A stretch of 64,000 nucleotides of DNA from an uncultured Collinsella sp. (lineage in GTDB: Bacteria > Actinomycetota > Coriobacteriia > Coriobacteriales > Coriobacteriaceae), in contig CAAENO010000218.1 in NCBI GenBank assembly GCA_900757385.1, positions 21,183 to 85,182 of the forward strand. Direction: 5' to 3'. The first letter of the stretch is position 1, and every line of letters starts with the position of its first letter. Of the stretch, positions 23,688 to 34,371 are shown in pieces. The notes beneath the pieces were generated by a model. That model saw only the letters and a list, made by a program, of their open reading frames with translations. It made no database searches and was not told the origin of the DNA. The position numbers and the translations under genes are program-made.

Positions 23688-24209
23688 ATGGGGACCATCG
23701 AGGCGCTCATCCATCGCCGCAGCTGCCGCAAATACAGCGATCGCCCTGTCGAGGCCGAGAAGCTCGCACGCATTATCGAAGCCGGTCAGTATGCGCCGAG
23801 CGGCATGGGACGCCAGCCGGTCACGTTCGTCGCCGTCACCGACCCCGCAACCGTCGAGCGCCTCTCGCAGCTCAACGCCCAGGCTATGGGTAGCGAGGGA
23901 GATCCCTTCTACGGCGCCAAGACCGTTGTGGTGGTACTCGTCGACCGCAGCGTGCCCACGCACCTGGAAGACGGCTCACTCGCCATGGGCAACCTGCTCA
24001 ACGCAGCCTATGCGCTGGGCGTCGATTCGTGTTGGATCCACCGCGCGCACGAGGTCTTTGACTCACCCGAGGGATTGGAACTGCTGGCCAAGTGGGGTCT
24101 GCCCGCCGACGGAAGCCTGCGCGGTGTGGGCAACTGTATTCTGGGCTATGCCGAAGACGTGCTTCCCCAGGCCAAACCCCGCCGCGACAACGTCGTGCAC
24201 GTCAGGTAA
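23688..24209 (+). CDS. Nitroreductase-family FMN oxidoreductase (mirror copy)
   Basis: Identical to 18610-19131. The AGGAGGACAC ribosome site is intact. Confidence 0.88.
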   Translation: MGTIEALIHRRSCRKYSDRPVEAEKLARIIEAGQYAPSGMGRQPVTFVAVTDPATVERLSQLNAQAMGSEGDPFYGAKTVVVVLVDRSVPTHLEDGSLAMGNLLNAAYALGVDSCWIHRAHEVFDSPEGLELLAKWGLPADGSLRGVGNCILGYAEDVLPQAKPRRDNVVHVR

Positions 24210-24447
24210 TTAGTTCCGCCGTTCTAACGAACGGCGGCCCCGCTGACGCTGCGCGAGCCGCATTCACGCCAATCTGACGTTCAATTTCGAGGGCGCGACC
24301 AAAAGGTCAGCGCCCTCTCATTTCACGTCACCTTGGCACAAATGCGGCCCGCTCGCTGTTGGCGACTGACATCGAATGAACCGTTGTTGGCATTCGACAC
24401 TTGGGCAGCTAAAAAGCCCGTCCCAAATTAGCCACCCCACTCGCAAC

Positions 24448-25023
24448 TTATCTTGCCGATGGGGTTGTCGTCATTTCGTTCGTCTGGGTCGCTTCGGCTT
24501 CGCTGCCTTGTTCATCCTCGCCCTTTTGGGCATCGGCGATCGTTGCGGCAGCGGCAACAACGCCGCGCTGAGGCGCCACGCCCGTCTGGGCCTGAGCGCC
24601 CTCGACAAGCTCCGTGCCGGCATGCGCGAGCTCAGCAGACCCGAACATCGCACTCAGGTCGGCCCCGCCGCCGGCGTAACCAAGTGCCGCGAGCGCGATG
24701 GCGATTATCGCGGCAATGACCACGATCGGCACATAACGATGCCAGCCTGCGGGATTGAGGCCGCTACGGCGAGCAGCGCCACGGCTAATGTAGCCGAGCG
24801 TTCCGTCGTGCTTGAGCTTTGACCCCACCACACGCTTACGGCCCCACAGCGACGATTCGGCCTGCATGGCCAAGCGAGCGCTTGCCGAAGGATAGCCATA
24901 TCTAGTGCGTTTGAACGAGCCATCGAAGCCTGAGGCGCTTTTGCCCCACGTCCGCGAAGTCGTGCGGCGGTTGATCGGCGCCGTGGGCTTTCGAGCCCGA
25001 TTTGGTTTTGAAGTCTCCGTCAT
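24448..25023 (-). CDS. Hypothetical single-pass membrane protein (mirror copy)
   Basis: Identical to 17796-18371. Hairpins at 24216-24237 and 24289-24317 separate it from the convergent nitroreductase gene. Confidence 0.6.
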   Translation of the reverse strand: MTETSKPNRARKPTAPINRRTTSRTWGKSASGFDGSFKRTRYGYPSASARLAMQAESSLWGRKRVVGSKLKHDGTLGYISRGAARRSGLNPAGWHRYVPIVVIAAIIAIALAALGYAGGGADLSAMFGSAELAHAGTELVEGAQAQTGVAPQRGVVAAAATIADAQKGEDEQGSEAEATQTNEMTTTPSAR

Positions 25024-25107
25024 ACACCCCCGCACGCCGTAACGCAATCGAAACATTACCGCTTTGGACTGTAGCACACGCGCTGCATGCGGTCACGAGC
25101 GCCTCGC

Positions 25108-26325
25108 TCAGCGGTCGTCGTCCTTCAGCAAGCGCCACAGGGTCGTGCGGCTTATTCCCAGCACCTCGGCAGCGCGGGTCCGGTTGCCCTGAAGGTAGCC
25201 TACGACCAGCCGCGCGATGTCGCGTTCGGTATCGGTCAGTGGACGCAGGATATACAGGTCGCTGTCGAGCGTCGGAGTGCCAAAGGTTGCGGTTTTGATG
25301 ACGTCTTCCTGGGCGAGCACCTCCTCCGCCACCGTGCGCTCCGCCACACCCGGCCCTACTAATATATAGAGTCGTTCCGAGACCTCGCGAAGCTGCAGAT
25401 AGTTACGTGGCCAGCGATAGCCGTTGAGTGTCGAGGCAGCCTCCTCAGACATACTCGGAGCGGCAGTTCCAAAGACATCTGACAGATACGACAAATACTG
25501 CGCGACCTTTTTCGATGCGCCACCCTGCTCGGCAATCGCAGGCGCCACACTCACTGCGCACGCCAAGCGCTCGGTTACAAAAGCGGCCTGTTCGCTTTCG
25601 CCACCGCCCGGCATATCGTTTGCCGTCAGAACCACATGGCAACGCGCGGCCAGCGCCGTGTCGGTCATCGTAGAGACAAGCTCGCGCAGACGCTGCGGCG
25701 AAAGTGCATGCCAGCCGCCAATACAAAGGGTCAGCCCTGCCTGGAACAGCGGCGATTCCGAGCTTTTGAGCAGATGGCGCCAGCCGCGATCTGTGAGCTC
25801 GTCAAGTGCCACGGACACAAAGGGTTCGTCAGCATAAGGCCCATCCAGATAGAGGCGTTTTGCAATCTCTGCCTGGCCGGCACCCAGCTCGCCCTCCAAC
25901 ATGAGGGGCACGCCGCGGGCATAGCTTTCGCAGACGGGGCCAGAGACCGCAGCGGCACCCTCGACAATGCCGTACGCGCTTGCCTCGTAGCGCGCCTCGA
26001 CCTCATCTGCGTTAAGCCACTCAATGCCCGCGTGTGCCGCCACACCGCGCACCTCGCGGATCACGACCACCCAAAGCGCGCCGTCTTCCTTGGCGACCGG
26101 ACGCACCGTGAGGCTCAAGCGCCCTCCCGCATGCCCCATCACCAGGCGCGTGCCGTTGCCCACGCGCCCCAGGCGCTCGGCGACAAATGCCGCGACATCT
26201 TGCTCGAGCGCGACATCATCCATGGTCGAAATCGCCACGTGTCCATGCCCATCGATTGCCAACGCCGAGGCCCCGGCAGCAGCCAAGGCCTCGATCAAGA
26301 TTTGTAGCTTGGCGTCACTGTTCAT
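25108..26325 (-). CDS. Degenerate enhancer-binding-protein-like regulator (mirror copy)
   Basis: Identical to 16494-17711: a P-loop without the catalytic lysine and a C-terminal Fis-type HTH. Confidence 0.75.
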   Translation of the reverse strand: MNSDAKLQILIEALAAAGASALAIDGHGHVAISTMDDVALEQDVAAFVAERLGRVGNGTRLVMGHAGGRLSLTVRPVAKEDGALWVVVIREVRGVAAHAGIEWLNADEVEARYEASAYGIVEGAAAVSGPVCESYARGVPLMLEGELGAGQAEIAKRLYLDGPYADEPFVSVALDELTDRGWRHLLKSSESPLFQAGLTLCIGGWHALSPQRLRELVSTMTDTALAARCHVVLTANDMPGGGESEQAAFVTERLACAVSVAPAIAEQGGASKKVAQYLSYLSDVFGTAAPSMSEEAASTLNGYRWPRNYLQLREVSERLYILVGPGVAERTVAEEVLAQEDVIKTATFGTPTLDSDLYILRPLTDTERDIARLVVGYLQGNRTRAAEVLGISRTTLWRLLKDDDR

Positions 26326-26590
26326 ATTGCGTCCCGTCCTCGACGCCACGCCGCCACCGACGGCCGCGCGGGCGAGTGTTTCAAAATTGAACGATATTGC
26401 TCACCAAACACTATAGGGCAGAGGCCGCCGTCCTGCGAGTATATGAGTTGCCCCGCATCGCCATCCTGGCGGGGCGATAAGAGCTCTTCGGGACCTATAA
26501 ACCTGCGGACAAGCCATACCCGCAAGAGCTCCTATCGCTCCACCGCAGGCATGCGCTCACCAGCATGCAGCACGCAAATAAGCTACTTCT

Positions 26591-27625
26591 CTACCAGATT
26601 CCCAGCACGTGCTGCATTCCCAAACTCATGCACGCAATGCCAATCCAGCAGCAAAAGCCCAATGCGATGGGCTTACCGCCCTTTTTGACCAGCTCGACGA
26701 TATCGGTATTAAAGCCAATAGCCGCCATGGCCATCACGATAAAGAACTTCGAAAGCTCCTTGATGGGCGCCGTAATGGACGCGGGAAGCTGAAGCACCGT
26801 GGTGATTACGCTCGCCAGCACAAAGAACAGCACAAACATGGGAAACGCGCGTTTAAGCGAGAACGTGCTTTTGGCGTCGCCGCCGGCCTTGCGCGCCAGA
26901 TGCATCTGCCAGCAAGCAAGCGCCAGCGTGATGGGAATGATGGCCAGCGTCCTGGTGAGCTTGACCACCGTGGCGCTCTCGAGCACATTGGCGCCGGGAT
27001 GCATGCTGTCCCAGGCGCTCGCCGCAGCCGTTACGGACGAGGTATCGTTGATGGCGGTGCCGGCAAACAGGCCAAAGCCCTCGTTGGTCAGCCCGAGCAT
27101 GCCGCCGAGCGTTGGAAACACGAGCGCCGCGATAACGTTAAACAGGAAGATGACCGAAATGGCCTGGGCAATCTCGCGATCGTCGGCATCGATGACGGGT
27201 GCGGTCGCGGCGATGGCAGAACCGCCGCAAATCGACGAACCCACACCCACAAGCGTCGCGATCTTACCCGGCACGTTCATAACGCGGCAGAGCACAAAGG
27301 CGATGACAAGCGAGGTCGAGATTGTCGCCACGATAATCGGCAGCGACTGGGCGCCCTTGGACAGAATCTGGGAGAGGTTCATGCCAAAGCCAAGCAGGAT
27401 AACCGCGTACTGCAAGACTTTTTTGGACGTATAGGTAACGCCGGCGGCGAGCTGTTCGCGACGATTCTTGGGAAAGACGAGCGCCAGGACCATGCCAAAG
27501 AGGATGGCAAACACCGGCCCGCCGACCACCTCAACCTGTTTGCCGAGCAACGTCGCGGGAATGGCGATGATCAGGCAGAACAAGACGCCTTTCCAGCGCT
27601 CGCGTACGATATTTGCCAGTTGCAT
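26591..27625 (-). CDS. yeiH: YeiH/UPF0324-family putative anion exporter (mirror copy)
   Basis: Identical to 15194-16228. Divergent from the GntR copy at 27819. Confidence 0.88.
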   Translation of the reverse strand: MQLANIVRERWKGVLFCLIIAIPATLLGKQVEVVGGPVFAILFGMVLALVFPKNRREQLAAGVTYTSKKVLQYAVILLGFGMNLSQILSKGAQSLPIIVATISTSLVIAFVLCRVMNVPGKIATLVGVGSSICGGSAIAATAPVIDADDREIAQAISVIFLFNVIAALVFPTLGGMLGLTNEGFGLFAGTAINDTSSVTAAASAWDSMHPGANVLESATVVKLTRTLAIIPITLALACWQMHLARKAGGDAKSTFSLKRAFPMFVLFFVLASVITTVLQLPASITAPIKELSKFFIVMAMAAIGFNTDIVELVKKGGKPIALGFCCWIGIACMSLGMQHVLGIW

Positions 27626-27818
27626 ATGGGATTCCTTCTTTCTATTTCACGTTTGCGACGGCTTATGATACGGCAACATTGAGCGCAGCCTTGCGCAAAC
27701 ACAGACCAAGATGCCGCAATAGTTCTCGGGCAACAGTCGAATTACCCACCGTGGAGAGCTGATTCGCGTCATAATTAACAGCTGACATATCAGTGTGATA
27801 GAACGGTTGCGAGGCACT

Positions 27819-28520
27819 ATGGAAGAATCGATGCACGTCGGCGAGCAGGAAACGAGCCTACAGGACCAGTCCTACCACACCATTCGACGCAAAATCGTCT
27901 ACCTGGACTACAAGCCGGGCGAAAAGCTGGGCGTAAAGCAGCTTTGCGATGACCTTGATATGGGGCGAACCCCTGTGCGCGAGGCGCTGGTGCGTCTGGC
28001 GCAAGAGGGCCTGGTGCGTACCGTGCCCCAAAGCGGCACCTATGTCTCGCCCATCAACCTCACTCTTGCCGAGAGCGCCTGCTACATTCGCGAGCACTTG
28101 GAAAAGCAGGTGATTGTGGAGTGCTGCGCCCGTGCCACCTCGGCAGGCATCGAGCAGCTCGACCGAGCCATCGCACTGCAGGAAAAGGCCATGGCCGAAG
28201 AGGATCGCATCGGCTTCTTTTTGAGCGACAACCTCATGCATCACATGATTTTTAGCATCGCATGTCGCAGCACCGTTTGGTCGTGGCTCGAAGAGACCAA
28301 TGCCGACCTGGAGCGCTTCCGCTGGCTGCGCGCCGCCACGCAGGTTCTCGACAATCAGGACATCGTGAACGAGCACAAGCAGATTCGCCGCGCTATCGCC
28401 GGTCGCGACCCCATCGAAGCGAGCTTTTTGGTCAGCAAGCACCTGCACATGATGTTCCGCAACCAAACCGAGGTTCTGGACCAGTTCCCCGAGTACTTCG
28501 AGACCAGTAAGCTCCGCTAA
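27819..28520 (+). CDS. GntR-family FCD regulator (mirror copy)
   Basis: Identical to 14299-15000. Its candidate operator is at 27782-27793 and its stop overlaps the 49-bp repeat that follows. Confidence 0.88.
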   Translation: MEESMHVGEQETSLQDQSYHTIRRKIVYLDYKPGEKLGVKQLCDDLDMGRTPVREALVRLAQEGLVRTVPQSGTYVSPINLTLAESACYIREHLEKQVIVECCARATSAGIEQLDRAIALQEKAMAEEDRIGFFLSDNLMHHMIFSIACRSTVWSWLEETNADLERFRWLRAATQVLDNQDIVNEHKQIRRAIAGRDPIEASFLVSKHLHMMFRNQTEVLDQFPEYFETSKLR

Positions 28521-28568
28521 CCTGCCAAAAAGGGACAGGTTTATTTTGGCAGGTTTTATCTGGGCAAA
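28519..28568. repeat. 49-bp dispersed repeat, copy 5 (mirror)
   Basis: Mirror of 14251-14300. Confidence 0.85.
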
Positions 28569-28576
28569 TGCAACAA

Positions 28577-28606
28577 GGCCCGGCTTCGCTGCAACGGAGC
28601 CGGGCC
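28577..28606 (-). terminator. Terminator of glmS (mirror copy)
   Basis: Mirror of 14213-14242. Confidence 0.75.
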
Positions 28607-28633
28607 TCGGTCACTAGAACGGCGGAACAACAA

Positions 28634-30481
28634 TTATTCGACCGTGACGCTTTTCGCCAGGTTGCGAGGTTGGTCAACGTCGCAACCGCGCAGGATGGCC
28701 ACCTCGCGGGCGAGCAACTGCAGCGGGACGCTCGCCGTGATGGGGCTGAACACGTCGCGGACTGCCGGCACGCGGATGATGCAGTCGGCGATCTTGTTGA
28801 TCTCCTCGTCGCCCTCAGTGGCAACGACGATGACCTTGGCGCCGCGCGCCTTGCACTCCATAAGGTTCGACACGGTCTTGTCGTAGGTGGCGCTCTTGGT
28901 GGCCACGGCGATGACAGGGAAGCCCGGATCGATCAGTGCGATGGGACCGTGCTTCATCTCGCCGGCGGCGTAGGCCTCGGCGTGCAGGTAGCTGACCTCT
29001 TTGAGCTTGAGCGCGCCCTCGTAGGAAATAGCGGCACCCATGCCGCGACCCACGAACAGCGCGGACTGCGCGTCCTTGCACAGCAGGGCGGCCTCATGAA
29101 CGGCCTCGGTCTGGGTATCCAAAATCCACTGGATCTGCTCGGCCGTATCGGAAAGCTCGCGGAACAGCATGCGCGCCTGTTTGGTGGTCAGACGGTACTT
29201 AACCTGCGCCAACAGCAAAGCCAGCAGCGTAAGGCTCACGACCTGGCCGATGAAGCTCTTGGTCGAGGCGACCGCGATCTCCTTGTTGGCCTTAGTGTAG
29301 ATGACGCCGTCGCTCTCACGCGCCACGGGGCTACCAACCACGTTGGTGATGCCGAAGACCTTGGCACCCTTGATGCGCGCGTCGCGAATGGCGGCAAGGG
29401 TGTCGGCCGTCTCGCCCGACTGGGACACGGCAACGACAAGCGTCGTCGGCGTGATGATGGGATTGCGATAGCGGAACTCGCTGGCCGCCTCCACCTCGGT
29501 GGGGATGCGAGCCCAGCCCTCAATGAGATTCTTGGCAATGAGTCCGGCGTGGTAGCTGGTGCCGCAAGCGATCACGTAGACACGGTCGATGTCGTTGAGC
29601 TCCTCGAGCGAAAGGCCCAGCTCGTCGATATCGAGCTCGCCGGCGGGGGTCATGCGGCCCACCAGGGTATCGCGCACAACGCGAGGCTGCTCGTGGATTT
29701 CCTTGAGCATAAAGTCGGGATAACCGCCCTTTTCTGCCATGTCCAGGTCCCAGTCGATGTGGGTGACCTTGGGCTCGATAACGTTGCCGGCCTCGTCGGT
29801 GTACTCGACGCCTGCGGGCGTAAGCTTGGCAAACTGACCGTCCTCGAGCACCACGACATCGCGGGTGGCGTCGATGAGCGCGATCACGTCGGAAGCAACA
29901 TAGGAACCGGTTTCGCCCACGCCGACTACGATCGGGGAATCCTTGCGGGCCACGGCGATCACGCCGGGCTCGTCAGCGCACACGGCGGCCAGACCATAGG
30001 CACCGACCACGTGGGTGCAAGCCTCGCGCACGGAGGCCATCAGGTCGTGCGTCTCGACATAAGCCTCTTCGATCAGATGCGCGAAGACCTCGGTATCGGT
30101 CTCGCTCTTAAAGTGATGGCCGCGGCCCTCCAGCTCTTCGCGCAGCTCGGCGAAGTTCTCGATGATGCCGTTGTGGACGATGGCGATACGACCGTCGCAG
30201 CTGGTGTGGGGGTGAGCGTTAACGACGGAGGGCTTGCCGTGGGTGGCCCAACGGGTGTGGCCGATACCGCAGGTAGCGTCGCTGTCGATGTTGGAAAGCT
30301 CGCTCTCTAGGCCCGCGACCTTGCCCACGCGGCGGATGACGTCGAGGTGCGCCGCGGCGCCCTCGCCCACCTCGAGCGCGACGCCCGAGGAGTCATAGCC
30401 GCGATACTCCATACGCTTGAGGCCCGTGACCAGGATGTTCTTTGCAATATCAGAGCCGGTGTAGCCGACGATTCCGCACAT
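28634..30481 (-). CDS. glmS: Glutamine--fructose-6-phosphate aminotransferase (mirror copy)
   Basis: Identical to 12338-14185. A second identical glmS on one chromosome would be unexpected for this central gene, which supports reading the arm as an artefact or a very recent duplication. Confidence 0.97.
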   Translation of the reverse strand: MCGIVGYTGSDIAKNILVTGLKRMEYRGYDSSGVALEVGEGAAAHLDVIRRVGKVAGLESELSNIDSDATCGIGHTRWATHGKPSVVNAHPHTSCDGRIAIVHNGIIENFAELREELEGRGHHFKSETDTEVFAHLIEEAYVETHDLMASVREACTHVVGAYGLAAVCADEPGVIAVARKDSPIVVGVGETGSYVASDVIALIDATRDVVVLEDGQFAKLTPAGVEYTDEAGNVIEPKVTHIDWDLDMAEKGGYPDFMLKEIHEQPRVVRDTLVGRMTPAGELDIDELGLSLEELNDIDRVYVIACGTSYHAGLIAKNLIEGWARIPTEVEAASEFRYRNPIITPTTLVVAVSQSGETADTLAAIRDARIKGAKVFGITNVVGSPVARESDGVIYTKANKEIAVASTKSFIGQVVSLTLLALLLAQVKYRLTTKQARMLFRELSDTAEQIQWILDTQTEAVHEAALLCKDAQSALFVGRGMGAAISYEGALKLKEVSYLHAEAYAAGEMKHGPIALIDPGFPVIAVATKSATYDKTVSNLMECKARGAKVIVVATEGDEEINKIADCIIRVPAVRDVFSPITASVPLQLLAREVAILRGCDVDQPRNLAKSVTVE

Positions 30482-30582
30482 AAGATAAATCCCTTCGTTC
30501 GCGTGACTGCAAGACGTCCACGCACAAGGGGCGCTGAGACGCATAACGTTCGAGTATTGTACTCACGCAGGCGCAAGCTGAT

Positions 30583-30615
30583 ATACCAGATGTGGTATCT
30601 CAACTTAGATACCAC
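30583..30615 (-). promoter_or_regulatory. TGGTAT/ATACCA half-site cluster upstream of glmS (mirror)
   Basis: Mirror of 12204-12236. Confidence 0.55.
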
Positions 30616-30682
30616 TCGATGCACACATGCCCAAACCACCACGATGGGGACAGGCACCTTTGTGGTGGTTTGGGCTCCAGCG

Positions 30683-30732
30683 TTTGCCCAGATAAAACCT
30701 ACCAAAATAAACCTGCCCCTAATTGGCAGGTT
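30683..30732. repeat. 49-bp dispersed repeat, copy 4 (mirror)
   Basis: Mirror of 12087-12136. Confidence 0.85.
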
Positions 30733-30798
30733 TTGACACCCTAGGGGCGGGCGATGCTACAATCTGGCTTGTACTTGAAACGCATCAAAGGGGCCGCT

Positions 30799-31932
30799 AT
30801 GGCAAAGGTAAAAATCAGCGACGTCGCGCGCGAGGCCGGGGTTTCGTTGGGCACGGTTTCCAACGCGCTCAACCATCCCGAAAAGCTGCGCCCCGAGACC
30901 CTCAAGCTCATCAACGAGACCATCAATCGCCTTGGCTACCTGCCCAACCAAAGTGCCCGTCAGCTCGCAGGCGGCACCACCAAGTCCTTTGGCCTGGTCC
31001 TCCCCCGTCTCGATCACGGCTTCTCGCTCCAAATTGCCAGCGGCGCCCATAACGAGGCCCGCAAGCACGGTTACGACCTGCTCATCGCCAACGCCGATAA
31101 CGACGGCATTCTCCAGGACCATTACCTGCGCTACTTTATGGGCACGCAGATGTCCGGCGTCATGGTTCAGCCCATGGCGTCCCCCGACTGGCACCCCGCT
31201 ATGACCAAGATGCCCGTGCCGATCGTCCATCTGGACATCCACTGTTCCGAACCCGGTTACTACGTGGCCGCCGACAACGAGGCGCAGGGGCGCATTATCG
31301 CCGAGCTCGCCGTTGCCCGTGGCGCACGCCATATCACCGTTGTGGGCAGAGCGGCATTTATGCAGCTCACCCTGCGCGTACTTGGCATCCACAAGGCCCT
31401 TGCCCTGCACCCCGATATCAAGATCGAAGTCATCGACGCCGGCGAATGGAATACCGCTGCCGACGGCTACAGCATCGGCGCCCAGATTGCCGAGCGCCCT
31501 GCTGACGAGCGCCCCGATTTTGTCATCGGCCTGACCGACGTATTGGCCTCGGGCGTTATCTCGGCGCTGGTCGACAAGGGCATTTCCGTCCCCGGCCAGA
31601 TTCTTGTTGCCGGCTGCGATGGCAACCCGCTTGCCTGGAGCGGATCGGTCCCCCTCACCACGGTAGCACCACCGGGCTACGAGATCGGCCGCAAGGGCGT
31701 GCAGCTGCTCATGGAACAAATCGAGGATAAACCTACCGCCAAGACCAAACGAGTCCGCATCGGCTCCGCCGCGCGTACCGTCACCACGGTCACGGCCACC
31801 GAGGACATTAACCGTCAGGAGCTCGTGCGCCCCTTCTTGCTCGAACGTATGAGCACCCAAAAGGCCGAGCAGCACCCGACGGGCCCATCCGCGGCCCCAA
31901 TAACCGACATCAACCTGGGCGCCTACCTGTAA
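30799..31932 (+). CDS. LacI-family transcriptional regulator (mirror copy)
   Basis: Identical to 10887-12020. It ends at the bidirectional terminator 31934-31974. Confidence 0.9.
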   Translation: MAKVKISDVAREAGVSLGTVSNALNHPEKLRPETLKLINETINRLGYLPNQSARQLAGGTTKSFGLVLPRLDHGFSLQIASGAHNEARKHGYDLLIANADNDGILQDHYLRYFMGTQMSGVMVQPMASPDWHPAMTKMPVPIVHLDIHCSEPGYYVAADNEAQGRIIAELAVARGARHITVVGRAAFMQLTLRVLGIHKALALHPDIKIEVIDAGEWNTAADGYSIGAQIAERPADERPDFVIGLTDVLASGVISALVDKGISVPGQILVAGCDGNPLAWSGSVPLTTVAPPGYEIGRKGVQLLMEQIEDKPTAKTKRVRIGSAARTVTTVTATEDINRQELVRPFLLERMSTQKAEQHPTGPSAAPITDINLGAYL

Positions 31933-31933
31933 C

Positions 31934-31974
31934 AAAAAACGCCGCAACGGGAACAGCCCCGCTGCGGCGTTTTT
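31934..31974 (+). terminator. Bidirectional terminator of lacI (mirror copy)
   Basis: Mirror of 10845-10885. Confidence 0.8.
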
Positions 31975-32146
31975 GCTGGCCCCACGGGCCTTCCCCATTT
32001 AGCCGGACCTGCGGCTACGGATATTTATGGAATGTAATCCATTTTTCATTAGCTTTTTTGTTAAAATAGACTCAATTCCATATTTTTAGATATTTCCTAT
32101 AAGTATTGATTTTGCTCCAGTTTTTTCTCGCCAAGAAAGGGGTTTC

Positions 32147-33352
32147 ATGAATCTGATTGATCGCAAACAGTACCTCGACTGGCTCATTTCGTGGAAAGAC
32201 TCACACGTCATCAAGGTCGTTTCGGGCGTGCGAAGGTCCGGCAAATCAAAGCTATTCGAAATCTACCGTAGCTACCTGCGCGATCATGGAATCACAGGCG
32301 ACCAGGTTATATCCCTCAACTTTGAAGACCTGGAGTTCGAGTCGCTTACGTCGTATAGAGCGCTCTACGACTACATTTCCGCCAGACTCGTCCCCGATAA
32401 GATGAACTACGTTTTTCTGGACGAGATACAGCACGTCGAGCATTTCGAAAAAGCCGTCGACAGTCTTTTTATCAAGGACAATGTCGACCTCCACATAACC
32501 GGTTCCAACGCTTATCTGCTCTCGAGCGAGCTGGCAACTTTGCTCTCCGGCCGCTACGTAGAGCTCAAGATGCTGCCCCTATCCTTTAAAGAGTTTTGCT
32601 CGGCAAAAACCAATGACGGAAAGGCTCCCGCCCAGTTGTTTGACGAGTACATAACCAGGGGCTCTTTTCCCTTTATCGCCGAGACGGGTATTCAGGGACC
32701 CCAGGCGCGCGATTATCTTATGAGCCTCTACGATACCATCGTCATACGCGACGTTATCGAACGCCTGAAGGTCTCGGACGTCCCGACCCTGCGCGATATC
32801 ACCAAGTTCCTACTCCATAGCATTGGAAACCGGATCTCGATTAAAAAAATCTCCGACACGCTCTCGTCCAACGGCAACAAAACCGACCAGAAAACCGTAG
32901 CCAAGTACCTCAAAGGCTTAACAGACAGCCTTGTGCTGTACTTTGCTCCGCGCTATAACGTGCGCGGTCGGCAGCTTCTTTCAACAAACGGCAAATACTA
33001 CGCCGTTGACCTTGGACTTAGAGGCGCTCTCGTCAAAACCCAAAGCAGCGATATCGGTCATATCCTCGAAAATGTTGTTTATCTCGAGCTCCTACGCCGT
33101 GGATACGACGTCTACGTGGGCGATATCGACGGCGGGGAAATTGATTTTGTTGCCCTAAAGTCAGACGAGACAGCCTATTTTCAGGTTTCAGCCACAACGC
33201 TCGACGAAACTACCCTCGATCGAGAGTTGGCCCCCTTTAAGAAAGTCCGAGACAACTACCCCAAGACGCTTCTTACGCTCGACACGCTGTTTGCGCTTGC
33301 GAACTACGAAGGAGTCCGCAAGCGCAACGTGATCGACTGGCTCCTGGAGTAA
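32147..33352 (+). CDS. AAA ATPase with DUF4143 domain (mirror copy)
   Basis: Identical to 9467-10672, with the same A/T-rich upstream region (32020-32140). Confidence 0.85.
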   Translation: MNLIDRKQYLDWLISWKDSHVIKVVSGVRRSGKSKLFEIYRSYLRDHGITGDQVISLNFEDLEFESLTSYRALYDYISARLVPDKMNYVFLDEIQHVEHFEKAVDSLFIKDNVDLHITGSNAYLLSSELATLLSGRYVELKMLPLSFKEFCSAKTNDGKAPAQLFDEYITRGSFPFIAETGIQGPQARDYLMSLYDTIVIRDVIERLKVSDVPTLRDITKFLLHSIGNRISIKKISDTLSSNGNKTDQKTVAKYLKGLTDSLVLYFAPRYNVRGRQLLSTNGKYYAVDLGLRGALVKTQSSDIGHILENVVYLELLRRGYDVYVGDIDGGEIDFVALKSDETAYFQVSATTLDETTLDRELAPFKKVRDNYPKTLLTLDTLFALANYEGVRKRNVIDWLLE

Positions 33353-33553
33353 CTTGTAACGTCATAACCCTCCGCCAGCTCCTTACCAAGGCCGCAGCCC
33401 CAGTCGCTTAAAGCACAATGCCCCTCTTATCGGCCAAAACAGCAATCTTGGCGTGATAAGAGGGGCTGACTGCGTCAGCGCCTCCACGCAGGCGCCGTTA
33501 CCGTCACCGTCCTGCGGGATCGGGCGCGGGGCATGGCGACTCGCGTGCAAACG

Positions 33554-34204
33554 CTAGCGCACGGCCTTGACCGCCGCCGTCAGGTCGAACAGCGTATCGA
33601 GCACGACCTCGCAGCCATCCACCACGTCCTGCGGCAGCGGCACGATGTCGGGAACGGCAAAGACGTGGCAGCCGGCCGTGATGCCCGAGACGCAGCCGTT
33701 GCGGGAATCCTCGACCACGGCGCACTCCTCGGGGGCAAAGCCCGCGCGCTCGCAGGCGAGCAGATACATCTCGGGGTCGGGCTTGCCGTGCACGACGTCC
33801 TCGCCACACGTTACCGTTTCAAACTTGTCAAAAAGACCGACCATCTTAAGGTTGCGCTCGGCCGTAACGAGGCGCGACGACGTCGCTAGACCCACGTGAT
33901 AGCCCGCAGCCAGCAGCTCGTCTAGGCACTCGGCGGCGCCGGCCTTAAGCTCCAGCTCGGTCTTGACCATCTCGTCGCGAATCTCCTTGTGGCGATGATA
34001 GATCGCCACAGCGGTTTCTCTACTGCCGTAATGTGCCTCAAGGATGTCCATGACATCGGGCAGCGTACGACCGATAAACTGATGAATCAGCGTATCATCA
34101 ATCGCGACACCCAGCTCAGCAGCGGGCGCTTTCCATGCCTTGATGCCCAGACGCTCGGTATCGACCAGCGTTCCGTCCATGTCAAAAATAACAGCCTTGA
34201 TCAT
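33554..34204 (-). CDS. HAD-superfamily phosphatase, paralogue 2 (mirror copy)
   Basis: Identical to 8615-9265. Confidence 0.85.
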   Translation of the reverse strand: MIKAVIFDMDGTLVDTERLGIKAWKAPAAELGVAIDDTLIHQFIGRTLPDVMDILEAHYGSRETAVAIYHRHKEIRDEMVKTELELKAGAAECLDELLAAGYHVGLATSSRLVTAERNLKMVGLFDKFETVTCGEDVVHGKPDPEMYLLACERAGFAPEECAVVEDSRNGCVSGITAGCHVFAVPDIVPLPQDVVDGCEVVLDTLFDLTAAVKAVR

Positions 34205-34371
34205 ATCGGTCCCCTCACCGGATTGCATTACTGCCACTCTACCGCACTTTACAAACTTGTATATAACGTATATAGCATATTGCACTTTCGTTACATAGGT
34301 AGAAATCTTATGACAAGCAGCCCGGTAGGATTATAGTTTTCGACCGAGTACTCAATGGCAAGGATCGTTTC